From contig CAWDEY010000010.1 of assembly GCA_963801505.1 (NCBI GenBank), positions 62,001 through 126,000 of the forward strand: a DNA stretch of 64,000 nucleotides, read 5' to 3'. Shown here piece after piece: positions 17,561-26,076 of the stretch. A model generated the notes under the pieces. The model saw only the letters and a list, made by a program, of their open reading frames with translations, made no database searches and was not told the DNA's origin. Numbering within the stretch: position 1 is the first letter of the stretch; each line of letters starts with the position of its first letter. A program made the translations under genes and the position numbers. This DNA comes from JAOUFP01 sp963801505 (lineage in GTDB: Bacteria > Nitrospirota > Thermodesulfovibrionia > Thermodesulfovibrionales > UBA6898).

Positions 17561-20413
17561 TTAAATTAGCCCCAAACTGACCATCATTTTTTTAATTCCG
17601 TCATATTCTTCATCTGAAGATCCTACAAATCCTGTATAACTTTCATTGATGGACTTTAATATTTCCGCCCCTTCAACGGAGTCAAGTGATAGTGAGGTAA
17701 ATGCGTCTTTCAGTTTGTCCACTATTGTAACATCAATGTTTTTGGATATACATATGTTAAATTCCGGTATCTCAGCGGAGACTTTAACAAATTTTATTCC
17801 CTTACCCTTATATTTTTTTGCTATTGATTCCATGACCGCGCCTGCATCGAAATCACCTTTAAAAACAGCCTTTACAACGTCGTCATGGTGGCCGAGATAA
17901 TTGTAAGACCGGAGGTCTTTCACATCAATACCTTCAGCAAGCAGCATGGCCCGTGGTACAATATGGCTTGACGTTGAATGCAGGTCCCCAAAGGCAAAGG
18001 AACGGCCTTTTAAATCCTTTATTTCATTGACAGGGCTGTCGTTCCTTGCAATGATTACCGAGTGCTGGAAGGGCTTGCCGTCTCTGAGCGCCTTTTCCAG
18101 AACACTGACCCCGTATTTCATATGGGCCTCAATGTACGTTGAAGGCGTCATAAAGCAAAACTGAGTTACACCCTTTCCGATGTCTTCTATCGCACTCTGG
18201 AAATCAACAGCAACCTTCAGGTCAACCCTTCTGCCCAGTTTTCTGCTGAGGTATTCCGCAAGAGGACTGAACTTCCTGAACATGATGGCCGGAGACTCCA
18301 GAGGGATGATCCCCATCTGCAGGAGATCAGTCGAAGCATCCTCACTGAACTTGAAGCGCTCCATCTCTGTGGCCGTCAGTTCGGCATCTTTCATCAGGTC
18401 CTTCACGCGCTGGTTCAGGTTGAAGGCCCTTCCCTTGTTCTCCGTCGGGATGTCCTTGATCCTTTCTATTGATTCCCAAATCTGGGTCGCCCCTGTTTTT
18501 TGCTCATGCATCGACCTTGATATCTGCCGGCTTTTGTCAGAGACAAGCTCTATAGCCTGAGAAACCTGTTTGCTGTTGATCGACTGTTCGTTCGTGGCTG
18601 TCTTGACATGGATTGAAACATCACTTATCTTCTCGGTCGCCTGCACGATCAGCTGTATGCCCCTGCTTTGTTCCGTAGTGGCCTTGGCTATCTCTCCAAC
18701 CATCAGCAGCACCTTTTCCATGGCCTTTGAAACCAGCTTCGTGGCCTGAGCCTGCTCTGCAGTAGAACGCTCTATCGCTGCAGACATATCAGATGACTGC
18801 TTAGAGCTTTCAACTATTTTTCTCAGGGCATCAGCCGCCTCTCCCGTGACCTTGAACCCTGTATCCACTGCCTTCAGGCCCAGGGCCATGGCCTCCACAG
18901 CATCGGACACCTCCTGCTGAACTGACTGGATAAGCTCTCCTATTTCCTGCGTTGATACAGATGTCCGCTCGGCAAGATTTTTTATCTCGTCCGCAACTAC
19001 TGAAAAACCTTTCCCATGCTCACCTGCCTGCGCCGCTAGAATCGCTGCGTTAAGAGCAAGCAGTGTTGTCTGGTCCGTTACCTCGTCTATGATATTTAAG
19101 ATTTTCCCGATTTCCTCGGACCTGCCGCCCAATTTCCTGACATATCCGGCTGTCTTTTCAACAGAAACCTTTATGTCCTTCATCCCGTCAATGGCCTTTC
19201 CTATGGAAGACATCCCGAAGGTAGTAGCGTCTGTCTTGACCCTCTCTGAAAGTATGGAAGACTCCTTGGCCCTCTGCTCAACCTCTCTGACCGATGACGC
19301 AATCTGCATAATGGCTGACTGGGTCTCCTGGGCCGCACCTGCCAGTTCCGCAGAATTGTTTGCGACTTCCTTGATGGTAGCGGACAATTCCGCTAATGAA
19401 GCTGAGGAGGATTCCACAGCCACGGAAAGGTCCTGAGTACTCCCCTTGATCTGCTCAATGCTCGTCACCATCTCGGACATCGACACCACCGCCTCTTCAG
19501 CAGACGATGCAAGACCTTCCGTGCTGTCAGCCACCTCAGAGATGGCAGCATTCATTTCCTCTACCGAGGCAGAAATATCCGAGACCGCCTCGCTCTCTAA
19601 GGCAGTGCCTTCTGCAACTTTTCTTGACTCGACTTCAACCTCTTCGGCAACGTATACAATCCGCGCTGATATGTCCCTGACCCTTTTAAGTATGCCGGAC
19701 ACTGAAATAATGGAATCCTTTATCGCCCTGTTAAACCTTCCTATCTCGTCCTTGCTCTTCAAATCGATATCGAAAGACAGATCACCCCTGGAGAGATCGT
19801 GCGCTGCTTTTTCCAGTAATTTTATGGGAGAAATCACCATTTTTCTGATCATCAGCCATAGTATTATGCTGAAGCTCAGGCAGGCAATCACAGTCGCGAC
19901 AATCACGATGAGAACTATATTCATCGATCTATTGTATTCCTTCTCTATTGATATAGACACCTTTACAGCCCCTAAAATCTCAGGATCGTTTGCATGGCAG
20001 GACCGGCACTGTTCCTTGTTATTAAGCGTCTGATAGAAGATACTGCGTGTTTTTTCATTGATTTTCAGGGACATCTTCGTTTCAGCTATTTTCTTCATTA
20101 TATCTGCCTCGGTTGCGGGGGCTTCCTTATTAAAAGCCTCACGTCCCTGAAAGTTGAGGACCACTATCTTTTCAATGCCGCTTGCGCTCTTAAGATCATC
20201 CACGAGGGTCTTTGTGCGGTCAGCTCGTCCCTCAAGCATTATCCTTTCCACGTCCTTTGCGACGATCTTTGCCATGGCCTCCGCACCAGTCCCGGTTATG
20301 CTGTAGAGACTCTTTTTTTCGATTGTCAGAACCATAAAACTGGCAGCAGAGATCCCCACCAGCAAAAGAACGCTTACAATGGTAAGGATCTTCAATTCAA
20401 GTTTCTCACGCAT
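17561..20413 (-). CDS. Chemoreceptor with haem-c sensor domain and C-terminal PhnD-like solute-binding domain
   Basis: A 950-residue fusion. TM1 is at ~8-29. The periplasmic DUF3365-like sensor carries a haem-c motif, CRSCH at 136-140, and TM2 is at 166-189. HAMP (~190-243) and a methyl-accepting domain follow, with tip DQTTLLALNAAILAAQAGEHG and KGFSVVADEIKNLAERT. From residue ~700 to the end (17561-18316) lies a PhnD/phosphonate-type periplasmic-binding fold: MGIIPLESPAIMF, LAEYLSRKLGRRVDLKVA, KGRSFAFGDLHSTSSHIVPR and DFDAGAVMES. With two TM segments this domain should be in the cytoplasm, an odd place for a solute-binding fold. The receptor may combine a haem/redox input with a cytoplasmic oxyanion input (inference). 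It has a ribosome site GGAGG 5 bp before ATG. Confidence 0.92.
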   Translation of the reverse strand: MREKLELKILTIVSVLLLVGISAASFMVLTIEKKSLYSITGTGAEAMAKIVAKDVERIMLEGRADRTKTLVDDLKSASGIEKIVVLNFQGREAFNKEAPATEADIMKKIAETKMSLKINEKTRSIFYQTLNNKEQCRSCHANDPEILGAVKVSISIEKEYNRSMNIVLIVIVATVIACLSFSIILWLMIRKMVISPIKLLEKAAHDLSRGDLSFDIDLKSKDEIGRFNRAIKDSIISVSGILKRVRDISARIVYVAEEVEVESRKVAEGTALESEAVSDISASVEEMNAAISEVADSTEGLASSAEEAVVSMSEMVTSIEQIKGSTQDLSVAVESSSASLAELSATIKEVANNSAELAGAAQETQSAIMQIASSVREVEQRAKESSILSERVKTDATTFGMSSIGKAIDGMKDIKVSVEKTAGYVRKLGGRSEEIGKILNIIDEVTDQTTLLALNAAILAAQAGEHGKGFSVVADEIKNLAERTSVSTQEIGELIQSVQQEVSDAVEAMALGLKAVDTGFKVTGEAADALRKIVESSKQSSDMSAAIERSTAEQAQATKLVSKAMEKVLLMVGEIAKATTEQSRGIQLIVQATEKISDVSIHVKTATNEQSINSKQVSQAIELVSDKSRQISRSMHEQKTGATQIWESIERIKDIPTENKGRAFNLNQRVKDLMKDAELTATEMERFKFSEDASTDLLQMGIIPLESPAIMFRKFSPLAEYLSRKLGRRVDLKVAVDFQSAIEDIGKGVTQFCFMTPSTYIEAHMKYGVSVLEKALRDGKPFQHSVIIARNDSPVNEIKDLKGRSFAFGDLHSTSSHIVPRAMLLAEGIDVKDLRSYNYLGHHDDVVKAVFKGDFDAGAVMESIAKKYKGKGIKFVKVSAEIPEFNICISKNIDVTIVDKLKDAFTSLSLDSVEGAEILKSINESYTGFVGSSDEEYDGIKKMMVSLGLI

Positions 20414-20423
20414 ACACCCTCCT

Positions 20424-21197
20424 TTAACCGGCCTCTATGTCCATCGCAGCATCAGAATGAATTATGGATATAAAACGTTTTTCGACCACAACTATGCCCT
20501 CGATAAATTTGAGTTCCTTTTCGTCTAAATGGCCCGGGGGCCGAAGCATTCCGCTGAGGGGCAAACTCACAACCCCCATGACCTTGTCAATGGAAGCGCC
20601 TATCATACCCTTAGGCCCAGAAACAATCAATATCTTCTTTTCCATCCAGCCCTTCCTGCCGGTTTCAGGATCATCAGCAGGACCGGCGGCAGGGCTTTCT
20701 GTGGTCAAAGACTTTTCCTGAAGACTCAAGCGTGTCTTCAGATCAATGACCGGAATGATCTTCCCGCGCAGGGACGTAATGCCGAGCACATAATCAGGCA
20801 TGGTAGGGACCATGGTGATTCTCTGCATCCGTAAAACCTCCTCTACGTCACTGACCCTGAAGGCATACTCTTCATTGGAAAGACTGAAGGTGAGCAACTC
20901 AACCAATTCTCCGGCATTTGCTTCAGTTATATCATCAGCATCCGGGACAGCCACCCTGCTGGTTTCATCACCGAACGCATCAATGACTGTATCACAGGCC
21001 GCAATTTCTTCTGAAGGCCTTTCTCCCTGCGGAGCGCCTTTTTCGTCGACAACTGCCTGCCCCTTTTCCGCTTCTCTCTTTTCATCTTCTGCCGGACCAG
21101 TGCTGGATTTTTCTGCAGGTTTTTCCTCAAGCTCTTCCATGGGCTTGCTGCCGGCATCTTTTGAAAGCGCCTTTTTCCTAATTTTCGCGATATCCAT
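20424..21197 (-). CDS. cheW: CheW-like protein with acidic N-terminal extension
   Basis: A 257-residue protein. Residues 1-95 are low-complexity, charged and probably disordered (EELEEKPAEKSSTGPAEDEK). A CheW domain follows (LLTFSLSNEEYAFRVSDVEEVL, GITSLRGKIIPVIDLKTRL) with an insertion at ~175-195. The start overlaps the end of the ATPase gene by 20 bp. It is probably the coupling protein for the haem/PhnD receptor encoded 10 bp downstream. The extension may be a docking arm, a common feature of atypical CheW proteins. Confidence 0.9.
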   Translation of the reverse strand: MDIAKIRKKALSKDAGSKPMEELEEKPAEKSSTGPAEDEKREAEKGQAVVDEKGAPQGERPSEEIAACDTVIDAFGDETSRVAVPDADDITEANAGELVELLTFSLSNEEYAFRVSDVEEVLRMQRITMVPTMPDYVLGITSLRGKIIPVIDLKTRLSLQEKSLTTESPAAGPADDPETGRKGWMEKKILIVSGPKGMIGASIDKVMGVVSLPLSGMLRPPGHLDEKELKFIEGIVVVEKRFISIIHSDAAMDIEAG

Positions 21198-21996
21198 TTA
21201 ACCCCAATTCCCTGGCAGCGCCTTCGATGAGCGCTTCATCTATAATATGTTCCTCTTTTGCAAATCCGTCGAGCAGCGCCGAGGTCGCAATGCTGTTTAT
21301 CACCCGCGGCACCCCGCCTGAATATCTGTACAGAAGCTTCAGCGAGCCCTCAGTAAACAATATGTCTTCCCTTCCTGCCATTTTCAGCCTGTATTCCATA
21401 TAGTTTTTTATCTCTCCTTCGGTAATGGGACCGAGATGATAAAAGAGTCCTATGCGCTGTCTCAAAGGCAAATACGCCTTATGGTTCAGACGTTTTCTCA
21501 GATCAGTCTGACCAACAAGTATGAGACTTATCAGGTTGGTATAATCCAGCTGGAAATTGGTGAGTAGTCTTATCTCTTCAAAGGTCTCTTTAGCCGGTAT
21601 GAGCTGGGCCTCATCAATGATGATCACAACAGGGGTGCCGGCTTCATAGTCCTGATAGACCTTCTCGTAAATGGCATCCAGCAGGTCAGACTTGAAGTTG
21701 GAAGGTGTTGGTATTTCCATTCTTTTGGCGATGGTCCTCAGGAACTGCGCAGGGCTGAGGATGGGATTTATAATATTTACTATCCTGTACTGGGAGCCGA
21801 GCATATCCATCAAGGCCCTCGTCAGTGTTGTCTTGCCGCAGCCTATATCACCGGTAAGCATTATCGTCTCTTTCTCTTCTACAGCGTACTGCAGTCTGGC
21901 AAGAGCTTCTTCGTGGTTTCTGCTGAGGAAAAGGAATTTTGGATCAGGCGTTTTGCTGAACGGCCGGGCCGTTAAGCTATAAAATTCCTCATACAT
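21178..21996 (-). CDS. ExeA/GspA-type AAA+ ATPase inside the che operon
   Basis: A 272-residue cytosolic ATPase starting MYEEFYSLTARPFSKTPDPKF, the hallmark of the ExeA/GspA family. Walker A is GDIGCGKTTL, Walker B is VVIIIDEAQLI and sensor 1 is LILVGQTDL. A C-terminal lid ends GGVPRVINSIATSALL. Family members act in secretin assembly (ExeA) or as transposition or membrane-targeting ATPases. Here there is no C-terminal peptidoglycan-binding domain. The gene overlaps cheA by 8 bp and cheW by 20 bp, so it is part of the chemosensory unit. It may position or remodel the array or a pilus/secretion machine controlled by it (inference). Confidence 0.9.
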   Translation of the reverse strand: MYEEFYSLTARPFSKTPDPKFLFLSRNHEEALARLQYAVEEKETIMLTGDIGCGKTTLTRALMDMLGSQYRIVNIINPILSPAQFLRTIAKRMEIPTPSNFKSDLLDAIYEKVYQDYEAGTPVVIIIDEAQLIPAKETFEEIRLLTNFQLDYTNLISLILVGQTDLRKRLNHKAYLPLRQRIGLFYHLGPITEGEIKNYMEYRLKMAGREDILFTEGSLKLLYRYSGGVPRVINSIATSALLDGFAKEEHIIDEALIEGAARELGLNGYREN

Positions 21997-23971
21997 AAAA
22001 TCCTCCTTTCTGTTTCAGAACAGACTCATCGATAATGGATTCGGCATCGATCACCAGTACGACCTCATGCTTGCCTATCTCCGCGGCCCCTGCAAAGCCG
22101 CGCAATTCTTTCATGTAAGCCCCGAGTGTCTTGATGACAATTTCATGCTGCCCAAAAAGTTCATCGACCATCAGGCCGACCCTTCTTTGCCCGAAACCGA
22201 CCACGACCGCAAAAGATCTCTCAGTGCTGTCCCCTTCTATTCCAAAAAACCGGTTTGCCCTTACCATCGGCAGCATATCACCCCGGAGATAATAGACTTC
22301 CTTCCACTCTATCGTCTGAATGTCCTTGTGCTCGACTACGAGTGTTTCTGACATTGAGGTAAGCGGGACTGTAAATTTTTCCTGCCCTACGCGCACTACA
22401 AGGGCCTTTATGATCGCAAGTGTAATCGGGAGTGTCAGCATAAATGTGGTACCGACATTCCTGGATGTATCTACTTCAGCAAAACCGCCGAGGGCGGAAA
22501 GTTTGTCCTTGACCACATCCATACCCACGCCCCTGCCGGAGACCTCAGTCACAACATCCTTAGTGCTGAAACCAGGGACAAAAATAAAATCGATAATTTC
22601 TTTTTCCAAAAGTTCCTCATCACCGGCAATGAGTCCTTTTTCTATGGCCTTTTTCCTCACTCTGTCGGTATCAATGCCCTGACCGTCATCTTTGACCTCG
22701 ATAACAACATGGTTCCCTTTCTGATAGGCCTTCAATATTATTGTCCCGAATTCTTTTTTCCCTTTTCTCTTCCTCTCTTCAGAGGATTCTATCCCGTGAT
22801 CAATCGCATTCCGGATAAGGTGCATAAGGGGGTCAACTATCTCTTCCGCAAGGTATTTATCAAGTTCTGTGTCCTCGCCAAAGACCGAAAGTTCTATCTG
22901 TTTGCCTATCTCATGCGAATACCGCCTCACGATCTGCGCAAGCCTGGCAAATATCTGTCCTATGGGTACCATACGCACTTCAAGGACCTGGTTCTGAAGT
23001 TCGATCAGCCTCCTTTCAAAACTCTGGCTGACCTTGTGGACATCATAGACCAGATGCGAATTGCCGTAAGTCTCAAGGAGTTCTGTCCCGATCCTTTTGA
23101 CCGCTCCTTTTGCAAGCGTCAACTCTCCGATTGTATTGAGGATCCTGTCGAGCTTGTCTATGTCAACTCTTACTGTCGTCGAAGTGCTCTTTAAATGCGT
23201 ATCAGGCGTTTTTAAGGTTGACGGTAATGGTGCGGTCTGCTGCTGAGCAGCCTTTGGCTGGACAAGTACGTCTACATCAACCTCGACATCCTTTTTTATC
23301 TCTTCCAGAGGGCTGGTCGTCCCAAACAGCAGATTGAACCCGATGGAGCCGTCCGGCACATCCGAAGAAGTCGGAAGCGTTGAGATAAGTTCACCCTTTG
23401 TCTTTATTAACTTCGTTAGATCTTCCAAGGATGTGTCAAAAACATCGAGTGAAAAAACGGCCTTAGCAAGACAGATCCACTTGCCTTCCATGATATTGGC
23501 CTTTAATCTGTGCTCCTCATACTCAGACAGGACCCTCATAATGGATTCGTCTATGACAGCCCCAGCTGAAGGCCCCTCATCCAGGCTTTTCCGGGAATTT
23601 CTGAAAGACTCGATATCCTTAAGAAAAGCTGATACATCGCCTTCTTCCTCATTCCTGCTGATCTTCTCAACAAGATTTTTCATGATATCGAGATTGTTAA
23701 AAAGAAAACCCACTACGGTATCGTTCAGGGGGATTTTGCCAAGCCTCACTTCATCCATCAAAGACTCCAGGGCGTGGCTGATGCTCATTATTCCATGTAG
23801 TCCGAAAAGACCTGAAACACCTTTGAGTGTATGCATGGCCCTGAAAAGGGCGTTGATGGTATCAGGATTGAGACCTGAGGAAACGGTCTCCTGGATTTCG
23901 AGAATCAGTTTCTGTGATTCTTCGAGGAGGTCTTCTGCTTCAGCGATGAATTCCTTTTTAGAGGCTTTCAT
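21989..23971 (-). CDS. cheA: CheA chemotaxis histidine kinase
   Basis: A 660-residue kinase. The P1/HPt domain has phospho-acceptor His47 (RAMHTLKGVSG). A weakly conserved region at ~150-260 may stand for P2. P3 dimerisation (VDIDKLDRILNTIGELTLAKG) follows. The P4 ATP-binding domain has the N box (LMHLIRNAIDHGIE), G1 (VKDDGQGID) and G2 (SGRGVGMDVV). P5, the CheW-like domain, ends the protein. It takes input from the receptors via CheW and phosphorylates CheY and CheB. It overlaps cheY (4 bp) upstream and the ATPase gene (8 bp) downstream. No receiver is fused, unlike Pil-Chp or Frz kinases. Confidence 0.95.
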   Translation of the reverse strand: MKASKKEFIAEAEDLLEESQKLILEIQETVSSGLNPDTINALFRAMHTLKGVSGLFGLHGIMSISHALESLMDEVRLGKIPLNDTVVGFLFNNLDIMKNLVEKISRNEEEGDVSAFLKDIESFRNSRKSLDEGPSAGAVIDESIMRVLSEYEEHRLKANIMEGKWICLAKAVFSLDVFDTSLEDLTKLIKTKGELISTLPTSSDVPDGSIGFNLLFGTTSPLEEIKKDVEVDVDVLVQPKAAQQQTAPLPSTLKTPDTHLKSTSTTVRVDIDKLDRILNTIGELTLAKGAVKRIGTELLETYGNSHLVYDVHKVSQSFERRLIELQNQVLEVRMVPIGQIFARLAQIVRRYSHEIGKQIELSVFGEDTELDKYLAEEIVDPLMHLIRNAIDHGIESSEERKRKGKKEFGTIILKAYQKGNHVVIEVKDDGQGIDTDRVRKKAIEKGLIAGDEELLEKEIIDFIFVPGFSTKDVVTEVSGRGVGMDVVKDKLSALGGFAEVDTSRNVGTTFMLTLPITLAIIKALVVRVGQEKFTVPLTSMSETLVVEHKDIQTIEWKEVYYLRGDMLPMVRANRFFGIEGDSTERSFAVVVGFGQRRVGLMVDELFGQHEIVIKTLGAYMKELRGFAGAAEIGKHEVVLVIDAESIIDESVLKQKGGFYV

Positions 23972-24336
23972 GTACCAAGGATCTTCTCAATGGTTTCCTG
24001 CAATTCAACAGACTTAAACGGCTTTGTTACATAAGCCGAAGCGCCGAGGGCCATCCCTCTTTTTTTGTCTTCCTCGCTCCTTTCAGTACTGACGATAATT
24101 ATAGGCACATGACTGTATCTGGCATTGCTCCGCAAAAAATTAATGAGTTCAAGACCGTTTATATCAGGCATGTTTATATCGGTAATGATGAGGTCATATT
24201 GCTGTTGCGGCAGGATCTTAAGGGCCTCGAATCCCGTTGATGCCTCAACAGTCTCAAAATCACCGAGTTCGTCTATAACAGCCCTTATCAGGGCCCTTGT
24301 CGTAGACGAATCTTCAACAATGAGAATTGTTTTCAA
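23968..24336 (-). CDS. cheY: CheY-like response regulator beside cheA
   Basis: A 122-residue receiver with ED (8-9), phospho-acceptor Asp53 (LIITDINMP), Ser (IVSTERS) and Lys (YVTKPFK). There is no DNA-binding domain. It overlaps the cheA start by 4 bp and is the most likely direct partner of this CheA. No CheZ, CheC or CheX phosphatase gene is seen in the operon. Confidence 0.93.
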   Translation of the reverse strand: MKTILIVEDSSTTRALIRAVIDELGDFETVEASTGFEALKILPQQQYDLIITDINMPDINGLELINFLRSNARYSHVPIIIVSTERSEEDKKRGMALGASAYVTKPFKSVELQETIEKILGT

Positions 24337-24397
24337 AAAACCTCTTTGTCTTCACGTAACATTTTATCAGATACTGTAAAATAAATCTCTACAGATG

Positions 24398-25537
24398 TCA
24401 AAGCGCGCCGTTTCCTTTTTCCATTTCCAGAATTTTCCGCTGAAGCAATGACTTCTCAAGCGCCAGCCCGGCATGGCTGATGAATATTTCAAGGCCCTCC
24501 GTTTCAGGCATTGCGGCATCGGAAGACACATTGTCGGCAAAAAGAAGTGCGACAACCTTCCCCTCTGCAATAACAGGAAAAAACCCCGCTTCCGCAGGCC
24601 AGGTCCCTCCCAGTTCATCTATCAGATACTTAGTTACTTCATCTCGTTCGATGGCCCCTTTATACGGCATCTGCTCTTTTACAAGCCTTGCCAGAAAATC
24701 ACTTTTTTCTAAATCAAGCACGATCGCTCTGATTTTCTCATCAGCGCTTTCAATACCGAGACCGAACTGCCCGAGTCCCACGATCTCCTTCTTGCCGGCC
24801 ATAAAAAGGACCCCCCGCTGAAAGATATCACTTGCGAATCTGAGGATAAGCAGAGTGATTTCAGAGGCAGAGTTGGGGAACCTTAGTTCCTGAGTAAGGG
24901 CCTTCAGTGAGGATATGTCCTTCCTCTCTGCCTGAGGGGTCCCCCAGTCTTCGTCCCAGCCTTCTTCATCTTTTTCTTCTACCCCGGAACCTTCCAGGGA
25001 AAATTGCTCTGTCGGGACAAAAGACGACTGTGTTGATTCATCCTGTACGCGGGCACCCTCCATAAGCAGATATTCGGGACTCATCCCTTTTCCCAGCTCC
25101 CAGCCCAGGTCGGTCAAATGCGTCTTTTCTTCGATATCCAGATCATCGAGTTCGAACTGAAAATCTCCGTCTTTCCACAGGAGAATGTGGTAAACAACAT
25201 TTTCTATCCTTTTTCTTGTTACCTGTTCTAAAATGCTCTTATTGACCGCACCCAGGTCAAAAAGGATTTCAGCCATTGATTTTGAGGGCAGCTTTTTTTT
25301 TACCTCTTCAGCCAGATAAAGGACCGTGTTTTTTATCAGTCCTGCCGCAAGCATGTTCTCCGCAAGGCTATTTTCAAGGTCATCAGTTTCAGCCCTGACA
25401 ATCATACCGTTTTTAAACACGATAAGCGCTGTCCCCTTGGTGCCTCTGATCGTCAATGTCCCTGTTTTTCTGCCCACACTCAATATCTGAAAGATATCAG
25501 CGAGGCCAAGATCTTCTATTTTCCCTGCAAGGCTCAT
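24398..25537 (-). CDS. DUF4388 (PatA-type) protein with GAF-like C-terminus
   Basis: A 379-residue protein. Residues 1-130 form a DUF4388 domain (SLAGKIEDLGLADIFQILSV, GRKTGTLTIRGTKGTALIVF), known from PatA-like and gliding-motility proteins. A Glu/Asp-rich linker (~165-210) joins it to a GAF-like half (~215-370, ASDIFQRGVLFMAGKKEIVG and GKVVALLFADN). It is soluble. As first sizeable gene of the operon, 61 bp before cheY, it is probably an adaptor or signal-input protein of this pathway. The exact role is unknown. Confidence 0.85.
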   Translation of the reverse strand: MSLAGKIEDLGLADIFQILSVGRKTGTLTIRGTKGTALIVFKNGMIVRAETDDLENSLAENMLAAGLIKNTVLYLAEEVKKKLPSKSMAEILFDLGAVNKSILEQVTRKRIENVVYHILLWKDGDFQFELDDLDIEEKTHLTDLGWELGKGMSPEYLLMEGARVQDESTQSSFVPTEQFSLEGSGVEEKDEEGWDEDWGTPQAERKDISSLKALTQELRFPNSASEITLLILRFASDIFQRGVLFMAGKKEIVGLGQFGLGIESADEKIRAIVLDLEKSDFLARLVKEQMPYKGAIERDEVTKYLIDELGGTWPAEAGFFPVIAEGKVVALLFADNVSSDAAMPETEGLEIFISHAGLALEKSLLQRKILEMEKGNGAL

Positions 25538-25659
25538 GCGACTTCAGCCCCCTCGGAGACCAAAACAATCCCGGATGGATCCACCCATAAACTACCGACC
25601 TCCCTGAGATGATGCCATAAATTTTCTTCTTTCCTGTTTTTATCCATAAATTCGTGCAT
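25534..25659 (-). CDS. Possible small ORF (41 aa) leading the che operon
   Basis: ATG 25659 to TGA 25534-25536, which overlaps the DUF4388 start as ATGA. The product contains KNRKEENLWHHLREVGSLWV and ends SGIVLVSEGAEVA. There is no clear ribosome site. A TATTAT box sits 4 bp before the ATG, so it would need leaderless translation. It could be a leader or coupling peptide. No family is recognised. Confidence 0.3.
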   Translation of the reverse strand: MHEFMDKNRKEENLWHHLREVGSLWVDPSGIVLVSEGAEVA

Positions 25660-26076
25660 ATCTATAATATCACTTGCATTGAAAAGATAGATACATGAGA
25701 CACACTGTGAACAGCCCGGCGATAATGCCGCTCCCCCTTACCTCCACAAGGACAAGGCCTGAACATTTTCATCACCTTTCCCCCGCGTCTTCCCTGCAAT
25801 TCATTTCAACTCAGTTTAAAGATAAAAAATTGCTGTTTATTGCCACAGACTACAGCAGAAACACTATTGTCTTGCCTGATGCAAACCCGTGTTTTACAGT
25901 CGAGTATATCAGGAAAAATTCAAGAGTGTCAATGAGTTAGCACTGAAGTTAAGATCTCCTGCAGCATAAACACAGGGAGTTGCCTCGCTGACATTCAGGA
26001 GATCAGCCTACTGCCGTTCTCAACCACGGTCCGCCCACTCATTACGATGAGAAACCAAGACTGGCAGAAGGCCGGT
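25660..26076. other. Intergenic region upstream of the che operon
   Basis: This stretch separates two minus-strand units. An 81-codon plus-strand frame at 25695-25940 has no ribosome site and no family-like sequence, so it is not called. The TATTAT at ~25664-25669 (minus) may be the -10 box of the che promoter. Nothing else stands out. Confidence 0.4.

Noticed and set aside
19446..20033. Long plus-strand frames opposite the chemoreceptor and CheA genes
   Set aside because: They are antisense shadows of Ala/Ser/Glu-rich coiled-coil codons; the minus-strand genes are certain.
25695..25940. 81-codon plus-strand frame between the che operon and the DUF2207 gene
   Set aside because: No ribosome site, low-complexity mix, no recognisable motif.
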